A stretch of DNA of 56,338 nucleotides from positions 1 through 56,338 of the forward strand of contig NZ_LSZO01000003.1 in the NCBI RefSeq assembly GCF_001580025.1, read 5' to 3'. The notes under the pieces were generated by a model. It ran no database searches. It was not told the DNA's origin and was given only the letters and a program-made list of their open reading frames with translations. Numbering within the stretch: position 1 is the stretch's first letter; the number at the start of each line of letters is the position of its first letter. Below are positions 32,523 through 41,901 of this stretch, in pieces. The position numbers were made by a program, and so were the translations under genes. Source of the stretch: Ventosimonas gracilis (lineage in GTDB: Bacteria > Pseudomonadota > Gammaproteobacteria > Pseudomonadales > Pseudomonadaceae).

Positions 32523-34541
32523 TCAGTTCCTGTTTAAAGCGGGCAAAGGTTGCACCTTAACTTTGCGGCGCACGCCTGCCAAGGCACCGCGCAAGGTTTT
32601 AAGGCTGCGCTTAAGGCGGGCGGTATTGAGCGGCTTGGCGGCGTACTGATGGGCTTCATAAGTGTCAATAAAGTCGGCTATTGGCCTTGCGGCTGCGGGC
32701 AGGGCGGCGGCTGCGCGAGTGGCAAAATGGCGCGGCGCTTCGCCTTGCGCGCGCTTAACACCCTGTGCGGCGAGTAGCTGCTCAAAACGGATAAAGGCAC
32801 GCTGGCAGGTGTTTTTTCGCCCTTGCCAAGGCTTGAACAAGGCAAGCACCAGCATCGCCAAAAACAGTGCAAAAGCGCCGCCGATCGCCAGCAGGGCTGT
32901 TCTGTCAAGACGGCTTAGCAGTTCCAGTCGTTGTTCGTTTCGATAGCCCAGCACCCAAAGCTGCCAGTCGTATTGCAAGTCTTCTGCGAGCAGGCGCAGT
33001 TGATTAAGCCAGGCAATCGAGCGGTAGCGCTGCGAGGCGGCAATGCCACTGCCTTGCGGCAAGGTTTCGCCCGCAAGTGCGGCTTCAAGGCCACGCTCAA
33101 TCCGCTCGGGGGCTACCGCAAAGGTGGGGTCAATGCGCCGCCAGCCTTTTTGTTCGTGCCAGTATTCGACCCAGGCATGCGCATCGTACTGACGTACCTG
33201 TAAAAAGCCGGCGACTTCGTTCCATTCGCCGCCCTGATAGCCGCTGACCATCCGTGCAGCTATACCGGCAGCACGCAGCACAAAGACGCTCGCCCCGGCG
33301 TAGTGGGCGCAAAAGCCATTTTGTGTGTCGAATAAAAAGCTGTCGATGCTGTCTTTGCTTAAGGCTTCCGGCGTTAGCGTGTAGCGGTAGGGCGCTTGTT
33401 TAAAGCGAGCGAGCAGGTCGTTCACTAAGGCCTCGGTATCGCTTGCGTGTGTCTTGCGCAAGGCTTCGGCCAAGGCGCGGCTGCGCGGATTGCCGTCTTT
33501 TGGCAGGCGTCGGCTGATGTCAAGGGCGCGTTCGTTGTCGGCGTGCCTTTCTGCGTACGGCCAACTGCTGGCACGGTAGTGCAGTGGGCGGTCGATAAGG
33601 TTGGGGTATTCCACGCGAAAATCAGCCGTTTGGCGCAGTTGTGGCAGGTGGATTTGACCCAGTTCGAGCATCGGCAGCCAATTCTGGTAAGAGGGCTGCA
33701 AGGTCATCTGGTAGTCAATACGCGAGCCTTTGGGCTGCCAAGGCGGCACTTGCCGCGAGGAAGCGGCAAAACGTGACTGCGACCAGCGCTTGCCGTCGAA
33801 GTTGTCAAGCGTAAGGGCGCGCCAGTACAAAAGCGGTTGCGGCGGTGGCAGGCCATCGTTAAAACGGGCGCGAAAAACCAGCTCATCGGACAGCGCAAGT
33901 TCGGCAATATCGCTCACGTCCATGCTGTTGGAAAGTCCGGTTAGCCCTTTACCGCCTGCCATCGGCAGTACCCAAAGTGGGGAAAACCTTGGGAAGAACA
34001 CAAACAAAAGCAGCATCAACGGCAGCGCCTGCGCCAGCATCAGGCTGCATAGTTTGAGTGCCTGCCAAGGTTTGGCAGAAAAACGTGGGTGCTGCAAACC
34101 ACAGAGCGCCGCCAGCAGTGCCAGCAAGGGCAACAGGCTGTAGAGCGTGAAAAGAAGACCATCTTCAAACAGCCAAGCCGTCACCAGTACAAAAAAGCCG
34201 AGCAAGATCAATACCTGTGCGTCACGGCGGCTGTTCAGTTCCAGCAGTTTGATAAAAAAAGTGGCGACCAGCAGCAAGGCGGCGGCATTCAGGCCAATCA
34301 GCGTATCGCGTGATAAATACACGCTAAAGCCAATAAGAACGACCAGCGCAAGGCGCAGGGTGCGTCCCGGTAAGCGTGCACGCATGCGGTAAATCTGTAT
34401 CCGCCAGCAGGCGCAGCCCAGCCAGAGAAACAGCGTCCACAGTGGGATATGCGAGCCATGCGGGGCAATCACCAGCGCTTGTGCAAATAACAGCCAGAAC
34501 AGGCCGCTACGGCTTAGGCTGTCATCGATTTGGGATTTCAT
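32523..34541 (-). CDS. tgpA: TgpA-type membrane transglutaminase-like protein
   Basis: 672 aa: about six N-terminal membrane helices (DUF3488), a periplasmic transglutaminase core (about residues 340-480), one more helix (LLAIGGAFALFLAMLVLALF) and a cytoplasmic DUF4129-like tail. The papain-like triad is visible as Cys in GFCAHYAGASVFVLRAAGI, His in DAHAWVEYW and Asp in RRIDPTFAVAP. Homologue TgpA of P. aeruginosa is reported as essential. It overlaps the DUF58 gene by four bases, forming the classic MoxR-DUF58-TgpA operon. Confidence 0.92.
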   Translation of the reverse strand: MKSQIDDSLSRSGLFWLLFAQALVIAPHGSHIPLWTLFLWLGCACWRIQIYRMRARLPGRTLRLALVVLIGFSVYLSRDTLIGLNAAALLLVATFFIKLLELNSRRDAQVLILLGFFVLVTAWLFEDGLLFTLYSLLPLLALLAALCGLQHPRFSAKPWQALKLCSLMLAQALPLMLLLFVFFPRFSPLWVLPMAGGKGLTGLSNSMDVSDIAELALSDELVFRARFNDGLPPPQPLLYWRALTLDNFDGKRWSQSRFAASSRQVPPWQPKGSRIDYQMTLQPSYQNWLPMLELGQIHLPQLRQTADFRVEYPNLIDRPLHYRASSWPYAERHADNERALDISRRLPKDGNPRSRALAEALRKTHASDTEALVNDLLARFKQAPYRYTLTPEALSKDSIDSFLFDTQNGFCAHYAGASVFVLRAAGIAARMVSGYQGGEWNEVAGFLQVRQYDAHAWVEYWHEQKGWRRIDPTFAVAPERIERGLEAALAGETLPQGSGIAASQRYRSIAWLNQLRLLAEDLQYDWQLWVLGYRNEQRLELLSRLDRTALLAIGGAFALFLAMLVLALFKPWQGRKNTCQRAFIRFEQLLAAQGVKRAQGEAPRHFATRAAAALPAAARPIADFIDTYEAHQYAAKPLNTARLKRSLKTLRGALAGVRRKVKVQPLPALNRN

Positions 34542-35476
34542 GGCGCTCTCCCATACAGGGCGAGTGCTTGCAGGCAGATGGCGCGGTGACTGTCACCGTG
34601 GCCGGCAGGGATGTCTTGATCCGGCAGGCGCAGGCCAAAAGGCTCTGTGCTATCACAGCGCTTAAGCACTTGATGGCAGAGCAGTGACAGGCGCGTTTCG
34701 TGGTCGCCTTGCAGCGCGGAAAAATCCAGCCAAGGCTGTGCGCCTTGCAGCGCGCTAAATTCTTTAACCAATAATTCGCCGCCGCGCGAGAAGGCTTTCC
34801 AGTGAATACGTGCCAGCGAGTGACCGGGCTGCCAGTCGCGCAGCCCTTGGAAATCATCCACCCCGATGCCCGCGGCTTGCTGCTCGCCCTCGCTATCGGC
34901 GCTGCCAGTGGATAGTGGGCAATCGCCAGCCAGCGGGCGTGGATAGACCAGTACACGCTGCTCCAGGCGGACATGGCTCCAAACCCGCCAAAGCCCGAGC
35001 GGGAACAGGCTTTCTATCAGCAGAGGCTCTGGCTTAAGCCAGCCGCGCTGATCGGCCGGATATTCCAGTTCCAGTCGGATGCTGCCCGCGGCGGGTACGT
35101 CCAATAGTTGCAGGGTGTTTTTATCAAAGCCAATGCGAATGGCTTGATGGGCGCGTTTATGGCTCAAAAGGCGTACACGAAAACTCACCAGGCCACCGGC
35201 AAATACGGGCGGGTTGGCTTCGGCACTGATCGTTAGACCGCTTAAGTTTCGAAAGCTGTGCAGCAGGGTGATAAAAAACAACGACAGCAGCAAAAAGACC
35301 AGCCCATAAGCAAGGCTGTGCTGGTAATTGATGCCGACTAGCAAAATCAGCAGCAATGTCAGCAAAAATGCCAGTGCAAAGCGGCTCGGCAGGACAAAAA
35401 TACAGCGTTGCGACAGCGTGATTTGTGCGCCTTGGGGGCTTCTGCCGTTAAGCCAATGGCGCAAACGCGCCTTCAC
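34538..35476 (-). CDS. DUF58 domain protein
   Basis: 312 aa from a GTG at 35476, whose GTGA overlaps the moxR stop by four bases; the ATG at 35503 would give a 31-base overlap. Two N-terminal hydrophobic helices (FALAFLLTLLLILLVGI and LAYGLVFLLLSLFFITLL) precede a cytoplasmic or periplasmic part ending in the DUF58 signature DDFQGLRDWQPGHSLARIHWKAFSRGGELLVKEF. The function is unknown; the protein always travels with MoxR ATPases and is thought to be their client. Coupled to tgpA downstream. Confidence 0.9.
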   Translation of the reverse strand: MKARLRHWLNGRSPQGAQITLSQRCIFVLPSRFALAFLLTLLLILLVGINYQHSLAYGLVFLLLSLFFITLLHSFRNLSGLTISAEANPPVFAGGLVSFRVRLLSHKRAHQAIRIGFDKNTLQLLDVPAAGSIRLELEYPADQRGWLKPEPLLIESLFPLGLWRVWSHVRLEQRVLVYPRPLAGDCPLSTGSADSEGEQQAAGIGVDDFQGLRDWQPGHSLARIHWKAFSRGGELLVKEFSALQGAQPWLDFSALQGDHETRLSLLCHQVLKRCDSTEPFGLRLPDQDIPAGHGDSHRAICLQALALYGRAP

Positions 35477-36393
35477 AGTACCGGTACTTCGCGCAGCAGC
35501 CACTGCACCAATGCGCCGCTTTGCCCATGCACGGCGGCGCTATCGCGCAGGCGATGTGCGGTGACTGCGGGCAGTACGGCTTGTACGTCTTCTGGAATAA
35601 GGTAGTCGCGGCCGGCGAGAAACGCCCAGCCACGTGCGGCAGCGAGCAGTGCCAAGGCGCTGCGCGGGGATAATCCCAGCGCAAATTGCGGGTGACTGCG
35701 CGTCGCGGTAACGAGGCGCAGCAGGTAATCAATCAGCGCTTCGCTGGCGCGCACTTTTTGTACGGCATCTTGCAAGGCGGCCAGTTGTTGATGATTGAGC
35801 AGTGGCTGTATGTCTTCCAGCAAATCACGGCGAGATTGACCCAGCAGCAGGGATTTTTCCACGGCAAGCGACGGGTAGCCCAAGGACAGGCGCATTAAAA
35901 AGCGGTCGAGCTGCGATTCCGGTAGCGGGAAAGTGCCGCCCTGATGGGTCGGGTTTTGTGTGGCGATCACAAAAAAGGGCTGTGGCAGCGGGCGGGTTGC
36001 GCCTTCAATGGTGACTTGACCTTCTTCCATCGCCTCAAGCAGCGCACTTTGGCTTTTTGGTGTGGCGCGGTTGATTTCATCGGCGAGCAGCAGTTCGGTA
36101 AAAATCGGCCCGTCGTGAAAGACAAACTGGCCGCTGTTTTTATCGAATACGGAAGTACCCAAAATATCGCCGGGCAATAAATCGGAAGTGAACTGTATCC
36201 GCGCAAAAGAAAGCCCCAGCACCCGAGCAAGGGTATGGGCAAGAATGGTCTTGCCCATGCCGGGTTGGTCTTCGAGCAATAAATGCCCGCGCGCGAGCAG
36301 GCAGGTCAGTGACAGGCGAATTTCGGTTTCTTTACCCAAAATCACCTTGCCAGCGGTTTTAAGACAGTTATCAAGCAGGTTTTGCATAATCAT
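35473..36393 (-). CDS. MoxR-family AAA+ ATPase
   Basis: 306 aa. Walker A is LLEDQPGMGKTILAHTLARVLG, Walker B LLADEINRATPKSQSALLEAMEEGQV, sensor 1 FFVIATQNPTHQGGTFPLPESQLDRFLMRL, and a sensor 2 Arg lies in SPRSALALLAAARGWAFLAGRDYLIPEDV. MoxR proteins act as chaperones that activate partner complexes, here presumably the DUF58 and TgpA proteins. It is the first gene of the three-gene operon. A second Met at residue 3 is an alternative start. Confidence 0.93.
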   Translation of the reverse strand: MIMQNLLDNCLKTAGKVILGKETEIRLSLTCLLARGHLLLEDQPGMGKTILAHTLARVLGLSFARIQFTSDLLPGDILGTSVFDKNSGQFVFHDGPIFTELLLADEINRATPKSQSALLEAMEEGQVTIEGATRPLPQPFFVIATQNPTHQGGTFPLPESQLDRFLMRLSLGYPSLAVEKSLLLGQSRRDLLEDIQPLLNHQQLAALQDAVQKVRASEALIDYLLRLVTATRSHPQFALGLSPRSALALLAAARGWAFLAGRDYLIPEDVQAVLPAVTAHRLRDSAAVHGQSGALVQWLLREVPVL

Positions 36394-36428
36394 TCCCTGC
36401 CGCTTTACTTAAACAAGTAAAGCGGCGA

Positions 36429-36725
36429 CTACAAAATAAATTCCAATTTTAAGTATTGCTTGACCAATAAAATCTGCACAACGCCATTTTTGTAACGGTA
36501 AACCACGACAAAGGCACGGCCGATATAAGGGATAACCCATTTTCGGTATTCGGCCTCCATCTCCTCAATCGGCCTGCCTGCTTCCGGGTAACTGGCGATG
36601 GTATGGATGCCACCGCGTATCAGTTTGATGGCACGTCTGGCCGCATCCGGGTTTTTTTCTTGCAGAAAATCATGACAACGTTTGATACCCAGCAAGGCGC
36701 TGCGCGTCCATATCAGACGTGACAT
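36429..36725 (-). CDS. parE: RelE/ParE-type toxin
   Basis: 98 aa with the RelE/ParE fold: an N-terminal helix (WTRSALLGIKRCHDFLQEKNPDAARRAIKLI), IASYPEAGRPIEEM, then strands RKWVIPYIGRAFVVVYRYKNGVVQILLVKQ. The fold and an overlapping upstream ribbon-helix-helix antitoxin favour the ParE group (gyrase inhibitor) over mRNA-cleaving RelE, but the target is not provable from sequence. The start overlaps the antitoxin gene by 13 bases. Confidence 0.85.
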   Translation of the reverse strand: MSRLIWTRSALLGIKRCHDFLQEKNPDAARRAIKLIRGGIHTIASYPEAGRPIEEMEAEYRKWVIPYIGRAFVVVYRYKNGVVQILLVKQYLKLEFIL

Positions 36726-36991
36726 TTAGGTATCTCCACAGGCTCTCCTGCTTCCAATCCGGCAAGCCAGGCATCGGCTTCGGCATGAGTTAAGTGCAAA
36801 TCACTGACACTGTAATCCATCCAGGCCTTGAGCGCTTCTTGCCTTAATTTTTCTTTTTCCCCTTCGCGCTGCGCGTATTCACGGATGGCTTCACGAATCA
36901 TCCAGTTGACGCTGCGCTTTCTGGTATTTGACAACAACTCCAACAACTCTTTGGTGTCTTCTTCCAGTTTGACTGCGGCTACGTTGACCAT
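36713..36991 (-). CDS. Ribbon-helix-helix antitoxin (CopG/ParD type)
   Basis: 92 aa. The N-terminal ribbon-helix-helix reads VNVAAVKLEEDTKELLELLSNTRKRSVNWMIREAIREYAQRE. The C-terminal, charged part (WMDYSVSDLHLTHAEADAWLAGLEAGE) should bind and block the toxin encoded immediately after. Expected to autorepress from the region right of 36991, which is only 56 bases wide before the ccmI stop. The pair interrupts the space between the moxR operon and the ccm operon. Confidence 0.85.
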   Translation of the reverse strand: MVNVAAVKLEEDTKELLELLSNTRKRSVNWMIREAIREYAQREGEKEKLRQEALKAWMDYSVSDLHLTHAEADAWLAGLEAGEPVEIPKCHV

Positions 36992-37047
36992 AATCCCGTC
37001 TCCCCTTAGAACGAACGCATGCAGTGATAAAAAACACGGCTGCGTTT

Positions 37048-38238
37048 TTAATTTATGTCTTTCTGTTCAATAACCAACTCCTGTACTGCTTGGCTCTGAG
37101 TGTGTGCAGATATTACCTTGCTTTGGGCGAACCATTCACCTGTTGTAGGGCTGCCATTTTTGGAAATTCGCGCCAGCACTTGCCATTTCCCAAAGGCCGA
37201 AGGTTTTAGCTCAGGCAGCATGGCATCGGCATCAGTAAAGGTTATTTCTACTGGTAAATCAGTCACTTGCAGGCGCTTGACGGCTAGCGGCATGTTCGGG
37301 GCGCCGTCACCTGCGGCGCGAATAAACACAAACAGGCTGTCGCCAGGCGCGACTTTGTCCTTAAGGCTTGGCGCAAGTTTTACGCGCACAGCCAGGGCGA
37401 AGTCTTGATGCGCTGTAACGGATCCGCTTTGCAGCTTGTCACGGGCGCGGGCAATGCCACCTTCGATCGCTTGCCGCGATGGGTCGCCTGCCGGTAAAAG
37501 CAGGGCAAGGCGCTGCCAATAGCCGATGGCATCCTGCCAGCGGCCTTGCTCAAAGGCGGCGATACCCAAAAGGCCAAGGCTGCTCATCTCATTAGCGTCG
37601 GTTTGCAACGCTTCATCGGTTAATGACTGGGTAGCGGCTGACCATTGTTTATCGGCAGCAAAATAAAGCGCCTCGGCCCATTTGCCGAGCACTTCGGGGG
37701 CACGATTGGAGAGTTTGGCCGCTTGTTCAAAGGCACTGGCGGCCTGCTTTGGTTGTTCCGCCGCCATATAGGCGCGTCCCAGCATATACCAGCCTTGCAC
37801 GGCAGCAGGTTGCAGCTCGGTAATGCGCTTAAGGCGGCCTAACATCTCTTGCACCGTTGCAGGAGGCTCTGCCAGTTCACGGGTTAGCGCAAGCTGCGCA
37901 CTGGCTCCCCAGTGCAGGTAGAGCGCCAAGGCAAGCAGCGGCAATAAGGCCGCGCTAAGCAGGATAAGGGTGCGGCCACTGTGTCCCGCTGCGGGCGGGG
38001 TGGGGTGGGGGGAGCTGTCTGCGAGCAGGGCGCGGGCGGCTTCGGCTTCGGCTTGGCTCAGTTGTTCGGGCGAGAGCAACTGGCTGCGCAGTTCGCCTAG
38101 ACGCTCGTGATAAAGCGCAAGATTCGCGGCCTGCCTGCTGTGTTCTGTGCTTACCGGCAGGCGGCGCAGCACGGGCAGCAGTACCACGGCGCAGGCAAGC
38201 AGTATCAGCACAGCGGCGGCAAGCCAAAAATCAAGCAT
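37048..38238 (-). CDS. ccmI: Cytochrome c maturation protein CcmI
   Basis: 396 aa, last gene of the ccm operon. Two N-terminal membrane helices (LDFWLAAAVLILLACAVVLLPVL and LILLSAALLPLLALALYLHW) flank a leucine-zipper-like loop. A periplasmic TPR domain follows (residues about 145-270; AVQGWYMLGRAYMAAEQPKQAASAFEQAAKLS) and a beta-rich C-terminal domain. CcmI is the chaperone that delivers apocytochrome c to the CcmF/H ligation complex. It overlaps ccmH by eight bases. Confidence 0.92.
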   Translation of the reverse strand: MLDFWLAAAVLILLACAVVLLPVLRRLPVSTEHSRQAANLALYHERLGELRSQLLSPEQLSQAEAEAARALLADSSPHPTPPAAGHSGRTLILLSAALLPLLALALYLHWGASAQLALTRELAEPPATVQEMLGRLKRITELQPAAVQGWYMLGRAYMAAEQPKQAASAFEQAAKLSNRAPEVLGKWAEALYFAADKQWSAATQSLTDEALQTDANEMSSLGLLGIAAFEQGRWQDAIGYWQRLALLLPAGDPSRQAIEGGIARARDKLQSGSVTAHQDFALAVRVKLAPSLKDKVAPGDSLFVFIRAAGDGAPNMPLAVKRLQVTDLPVEITFTDADAMLPELKPSAFGKWQVLARISKNGSPTTGEWFAQSKVISAHTQSQAVQELVIEQKDIN

Positions 38239-38731
38239 CGGTTGTTCCCTTAAGCAGCGCAGTGAGCCTTGCCTGTTCGGCAGCAGAAAGCGCGGTACTT
38301 TGTGGCGGCGCAGGCTTGCGGCGAATAATTAACGCGCCGAGCACAGCAGAACCTAACAATAAAAGCAGCGCAGGACCAAACCAGAGCAGCCAAGTATGTC
38401 GATTAAGTGCCGGTTTATAGCGGACAAACTCGCCGTAGCGGGAAACCATATGCGCAGTGATTTGCTCATTGCTTTGCCCTTCATCCAATAAACGGCGGAT
38501 TTCACGGCGCAAGTCGGCGGCAATCGGCGCGTTGGAGTCGGCAATATCCTGGTTTTGGCACTTGGGACAGCGCAGTTCGCGGGTGAGTTGGTAAAAGCGC
38601 AGTCGCTTGCTTTCGTCGGTAAAGTCATCGCTCTCTATGGCGCTGTACGCAGGCAGTGCGAAAAACAGTAACAGGGCAAAGAGCCATCCTCTTCCCGATA
38701 AATGGGGGCGGGGTGTAAACAGGCGCTTCAT
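38231..38731 (-). CDS. ccmH: Cytochrome c maturation protein CcmH
   Basis: 166 aa. A signal peptide (GWLFALLLFFALPAYSA) precedes the redox motif LRCPKCQNQDIADSNAPIAADLR, with Cys-x-x-Cys, and RRLLDEGQSNEQITAHMVSRYGEFVRYKP. A C-terminal helix (LLWFGPALLLLLGSAVLGALII) anchors it to the inner membrane. CcmH reduces the CxxCH disulfide of apocytochrome c before haem attachment. It overlaps ccmG by four bases and ccmI by eight. Confidence 0.95.
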   Translation of the reverse strand: MKRLFTPRPHLSGRGWLFALLLFFALPAYSAIESDDFTDESKRLRFYQLTRELRCPKCQNQDIADSNAPIAADLRREIRRLLDEGQSNEQITAHMVSRYGEFVRYKPALNRHTWLLWFGPALLLLLGSAVLGALIIRRKPAPPQSTALSAAEQARLTALLKGTTDA

Positions 38732-39264
38732 GGCGCGGCCTCGTCCAGCAATTTTTGATAGAGCGGGGCGAGTTGTTGTTGCCAGATGTTCATATCAATC
38801 ACGCCAATATATTTGTGGCGGATGATGCCTTGACTATCGATAAAAAAGGTCTCCGGTGCGCCATAGACGCCAAGGTCAAGACCTAGCGTGCCGTTTTCGT
38901 CGCGGATATTCAGTTGATAGGGGTTGTGGAACTCTTGCAGCCAGCGCACCGCGTCTGCGTTATCGTCTTTGTAATTGACGCCGATAATGCGCACGCCTTG
39001 CTGTGCCAATTGGTTCAGTTGCGGATGCTCGACACGACAAGCAATGCACCAGGTCGCCCAGACATTAAGCAGTGCGGGCTGGCCTTTTAGGTCCTCTTGG
39101 GTCAGCAGCGTTTCATCGGTCACTTGCGGCAGGGAAAACTTGGGCACGGGCTTGCCAATCAGTGGAGAGGGCAGCTCGCTTGGGTCAAGGTACAGGCCGC
39201 GCCAGAGCAGCAGGGCGAGCGCGATAAACAGCAAAAGGGGTGCGAGCAGCAACAGGCGTTTCAT
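38728..39264 (-). CDS. ccmG: Thiol:disulfide oxidoreductase CcmG (DsbE)
   Basis: 178 aa, a membrane-anchored thioredoxin-fold protein (N-terminal helix LLLLAPLLLFIALALLLW). The active site is NVWATWCIACRVEHPQLNQL (CIAC), followed by IGVNYKDDNADAVRWLQEF and the cis-Pro region YGAPETFFIDSQGIIRHKYIG. It passes reductant from CcdA/DsbD to CcmH in cytochrome c maturation. Four-base overlaps with ccmF and ccmH indicate translational coupling. Confidence 0.95.
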   Translation of the reverse strand: MKRLLLLAPLLLFIALALLLWRGLYLDPSELPSPLIGKPVPKFSLPQVTDETLLTQEDLKGQPALLNVWATWCIACRVEHPQLNQLAQQGVRIIGVNYKDDNADAVRWLQEFHNPYQLNIRDENGTLGLDLGVYGAPETFFIDSQGIIRHKYIGVIDMNIWQQQLAPLYQKLLDEAAP

Positions 39265-41267
39265 GCGGCGGCCTCTTCTTCGGTTTCTTTGTGCCTGCGG
39301 GCTTGTTGGGCAGGCGCTCTTGCGGTTTTGCGCGTTCGATAGCGTTTATCCAGCGCCGCCAAAAGTCCGCCCAATACGGTTAAAAGTCCGCCCAGCCAAA
39401 TCCAGCGCACATAGGGTTTAACCTGCACGCGCAGCGCCCAAGCTCCATCCTCCAAGGGTTCGCCCAAGGCGACATAAAGGTCACGCAGTAGCCCGGCATC
39501 GATGCCCGCTTCGGTCATTGGCATACCTTGCACCCGGTAAAGGCGTTTTTCCGGATAAAGCACGCTGATTTGCCGCCCGCCTTGGCTGATGCGGATACGG
39601 GCGCGTTCGGCGCTGTAGTTCGGGCCTTGTTGATCTGTGGTGCCTTCAAATAAAAAACGGTAGCCGGCAAGCTGAACCGACTCGCCCGGTGCAAGGCGCA
39701 CATCACGTTCTTCGCTGTACTGCGAGGACAGCACCACGCCCAGCGCACAGACCAGCAAACCGAAATGAGCCAGTTGCATGCCCAAGTAGCTGCGCGAGAG
39801 TTTGCCAAAGCCGCGCAGCAATCCGCTGTGGCGGGTTTTTTCAAAAATATCACGCAGTGCCGAAAGCAGAACCCAGGCACCGAGCAAGCAAACGGCGAGC
39901 GTGGCAAAGTGAAAATCGCCCAACAAAAACGCCGCCAGCAAACCTGAAACACTGCCGCCAAGCAGCACCGGCGCAAGCATTTTGCCGAGCCAACGCATGG
40001 GCGTATCTTTCCAGCGCAGCAATACGCCGACGCTTAGCGAGAGCAATAACAAGCCCATCAGCGGCAAAAACATCGCATTGAAATAGGGCGGGCCGACCGA
40101 TAGCTTTGCGCCGCTTAATGCATCAAGCAGCAGCGGGTAGAGCGTGCCCAGCAAAATCATCGAGCAGGCGGTAATCAAAATCAGGTTGTTGATTAACAGG
40201 CCGGTTTCCCGCGACAGTAGAGTAAAGGTGCTTTGCTGTTTGACTTGTACGGCACGAAACGCAAATAACGTCAGTGAGCCGCCGATCACCAGCAGCAAAA
40301 ATATCAGGATAAACAGGCCGCGCTCGGGGTCGTTGGCAAAGGCATGTACCGAAGTTAAAACGCCGGAGCGCACCAAAAATGTGCCGAGCAAGGACAGCGA
40401 AAAAGTGGCAATGGCGAGCAGCACCGTCCAGTTTTTAAACAGGCCGCGTTTTTCCGTCACCGCCAGCGAATGGATTAACGCCGTGCCCAGCAGCCAAGGC
40501 ATAAAGGAGGCGTTTTCCACCGGATCCCAAAACCACCAACCGCCCCAGCCCAATTCGTAGTAAGCCCACCAGGAACCCAGCACAATGCCAAGCCCTAAAA
40601 ATCCCCAAGCGAGCAAAGTCCACGGGCGTGACCAACGCGCCCAAGCGGCATCGAGCCGCCCGCTAATCAGCGCGGCAATGGCAAAGGCGAAAGCCACGGA
40701 AAACCCGACGTAACCCATATAGAGCATCGGCGGATGAACAATCAGGCCAAAATCCTGCAATAGCGGGTTTAAGTCGTTACCGTCCAGCGGATGGTGAGGT
40801 AAAAGCCGCACAAAGGGATTGGAGGTGGCGAGCAAAAACAATAAAAAGCCGCTGCTAATCATGCCCATCACCGCCAGCACCAAGGCACGCATGCTCTCTG
40901 GCAAGGGCTGCGAGGCAAGCGCGCAGGCGGCGGTCCAGCCGGACAAAATCAGCGCCCAGAGCAGCAGCGAGCCTTCGTGTGCGCCCCAAACCGCGCTGAA
41001 TTTGTAGTACCAGGGCAGCGCCGTATTGGAATGGCTGGCAACGTAGCGAACGCTGAAATCGTCATTTAAAAAGGCAAGTGTGAGCACGGCAAAAGCGAGC
41101 AGCACAAAGCTGGCTCCTGCCAACGCGAGCGGTCTGGCCAGGCGAATTAACGGCAAAGCGCCGCGTAGTGCGCCTATTAACGGCAGAGTGGCTTGTATCA
41201 ATGCAAGGCACAAAGCGAGTATCAGCGCCAAATGGCCTAGCTCTGGCAGCATCAGCGCAGTGTTCAT
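39261..41267 (-). CDS. ccmF: Haem lyase subunit CcmF
   Basis: 668 aa with about 15 membrane helices. The tryptophan-rich WWD motif [19 protein letters not shown] lies near residues 240-258, and the periplasmic conserved His residues occur in [13 protein letters not shown] and [22 protein letters not shown]. CcmF transfers haem from holo-CcmE to apocytochrome c in complex with CcmH and CcmI. Length and motifs are fully normal. The C-terminal tail is basic and ends with several Glu residues. Confidence 0.96.
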   Translation of the reverse strand: MNTALMLPELGHLALILALCLALIQATLPLIGALRGALPLIRLARPLALAGASFVLLAFAVLTLAFLNDDFSVRYVASHSNTALPWYYKFSAVWGAHEGSLLLWALILSGWTAACALASQPLPESMRALVLAVMGMISSGFLLFLLATSNPFVRLLPHHPLDGNDLNPLLQDFGLIVHPPMLYMGYVGFSVAFAFAIAALISGRLDAAWARWSRPWTLLAWGFLGLGIVLGSWWAYYELGWGGWWFWDPVENASFMPWLLGTALIHSLAVTEKRGLFKNWTVLLAIATFSLSLLGTFLVRSGVLTSVHAFANDPERGLFILIFLLLVIGGSLTLFAFRAVQVKQQSTFTLLSRETGLLINNLILITACSMILLGTLYPLLLDALSGAKLSVGPPYFNAMFLPLMGLLLLSLSVGVLLRWKDTPMRWLGKMLAPVLLGGSVSGLLAAFLLGDFHFATLAVCLLGAWVLLSALRDIFEKTRHSGLLRGFGKLSRSYLGMQLAHFGLLVCALGVVLSSQYSEERDVRLAPGESVQLAGYRFLFEGTTDQQGPNYSAERARIRISQGGRQISVLYPEKRLYRVQGMPMTEAGIDAGLLRDLYVALGEPLEDGAWALRVQVKPYVRWIWLGGLLTVLGGLLAALDKRYRTRKTARAPAQQARRHKETEEEAAA

Positions 41268-41716
41268 GGCTTGGCCTCGCCGCTGGGTAGCCGCCCGCTT
41301 TCCTTAAGGGCTTTGCTCACTTCTGGCGGCATATAGGTTTCATCGTGTTTGGCGAGGATTTGTTCGGCGACCAATACGCCCTTTGCGTTAATCCGCCCCA
41401 GCGCGACCACGCCTTGGCCTTCGCGGAATAAATCCGGCAGGATGCCTTGATATTCGATGGCAAGGTCACTTGCGTAATCGGTGACGATAAAGCGCACGGA
41501 AAGTGATCCTGCCTCTCGTTTGAGCGAGCCGTTTTTTACCATGCCACCGGCGCGAATACGGGTATCGTTCGGCGCTTCGCCGCTGGCGATTTGCGTGGGC
41601 GTGTAAAACAAATTGATATTTTGCGAAAGTGCGAGCAGTGCCAGTGTTAGCGCCAAACCCAGCGCGGCGACCAAGCCTAGCATAATCAGCAGACGTTTTT
41701 TACGGACGGCGTTCAT
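41264..41716 (-). CDS. ccmE: Haem chaperone CcmE
   Basis: 150 aa: an N-terminal membrane anchor ([22 protein letters not shown]) and a periplasmic OB-fold ([49 protein letters not shown]). The haem-binding motif [13 protein letters not shown] carries the His that binds haem covalently and the nearby Tyr ligand. Overlaps ccmD and ccmF by four bases each. Confidence 0.96.
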   Translation of the reverse strand: MNAVRKKRLLIMLGLVAALGLALTLALLALSQNINLFYTPTQIASGEAPNDTRIRAGGMVKNGSLKREAGSLSVRFIVTDYASDLAIEYQGILPDLFREGQGVVALGRINAKGVLVAEQILAKHDETYMPPEVSKALKESGRLPSGEAKP

Positions 41717-41901
41717 AAGCTTGCTTCTTGCCTGGATTGTGCGCGGCGCTGGCGGCGAGCCGCATCACGGCAGTAATCGCGTAAAAAGCGTTTTTTTGCG
41801 AAAAACGGCCATAGCGCATTGATCAGCAGCACGAGAAGGCCGATGGCGTAGGCCGTCCACACATAAACGCCGTGTCCACCCATACTGAGCCATTCAAACA
41901 T
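41713..41901 (-). CDS. ccmD: Haem exporter protein CcmD
   Basis: 62 aa with a single membrane helix ([28 protein letters not shown]) and a basic cytoplasmic tail, the standard CcmD pattern. It helps release holo-CcmE from the CcmABC complex. It overlaps ccmC by eight bases and ccmE by four. Confidence 0.93.
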   Translation of the reverse strand: MFEWLSMGGHGVYVWTAYAIGLLVLLINALWPFFAKKRFLRDYCRDAARRQRRAQSRQEASL

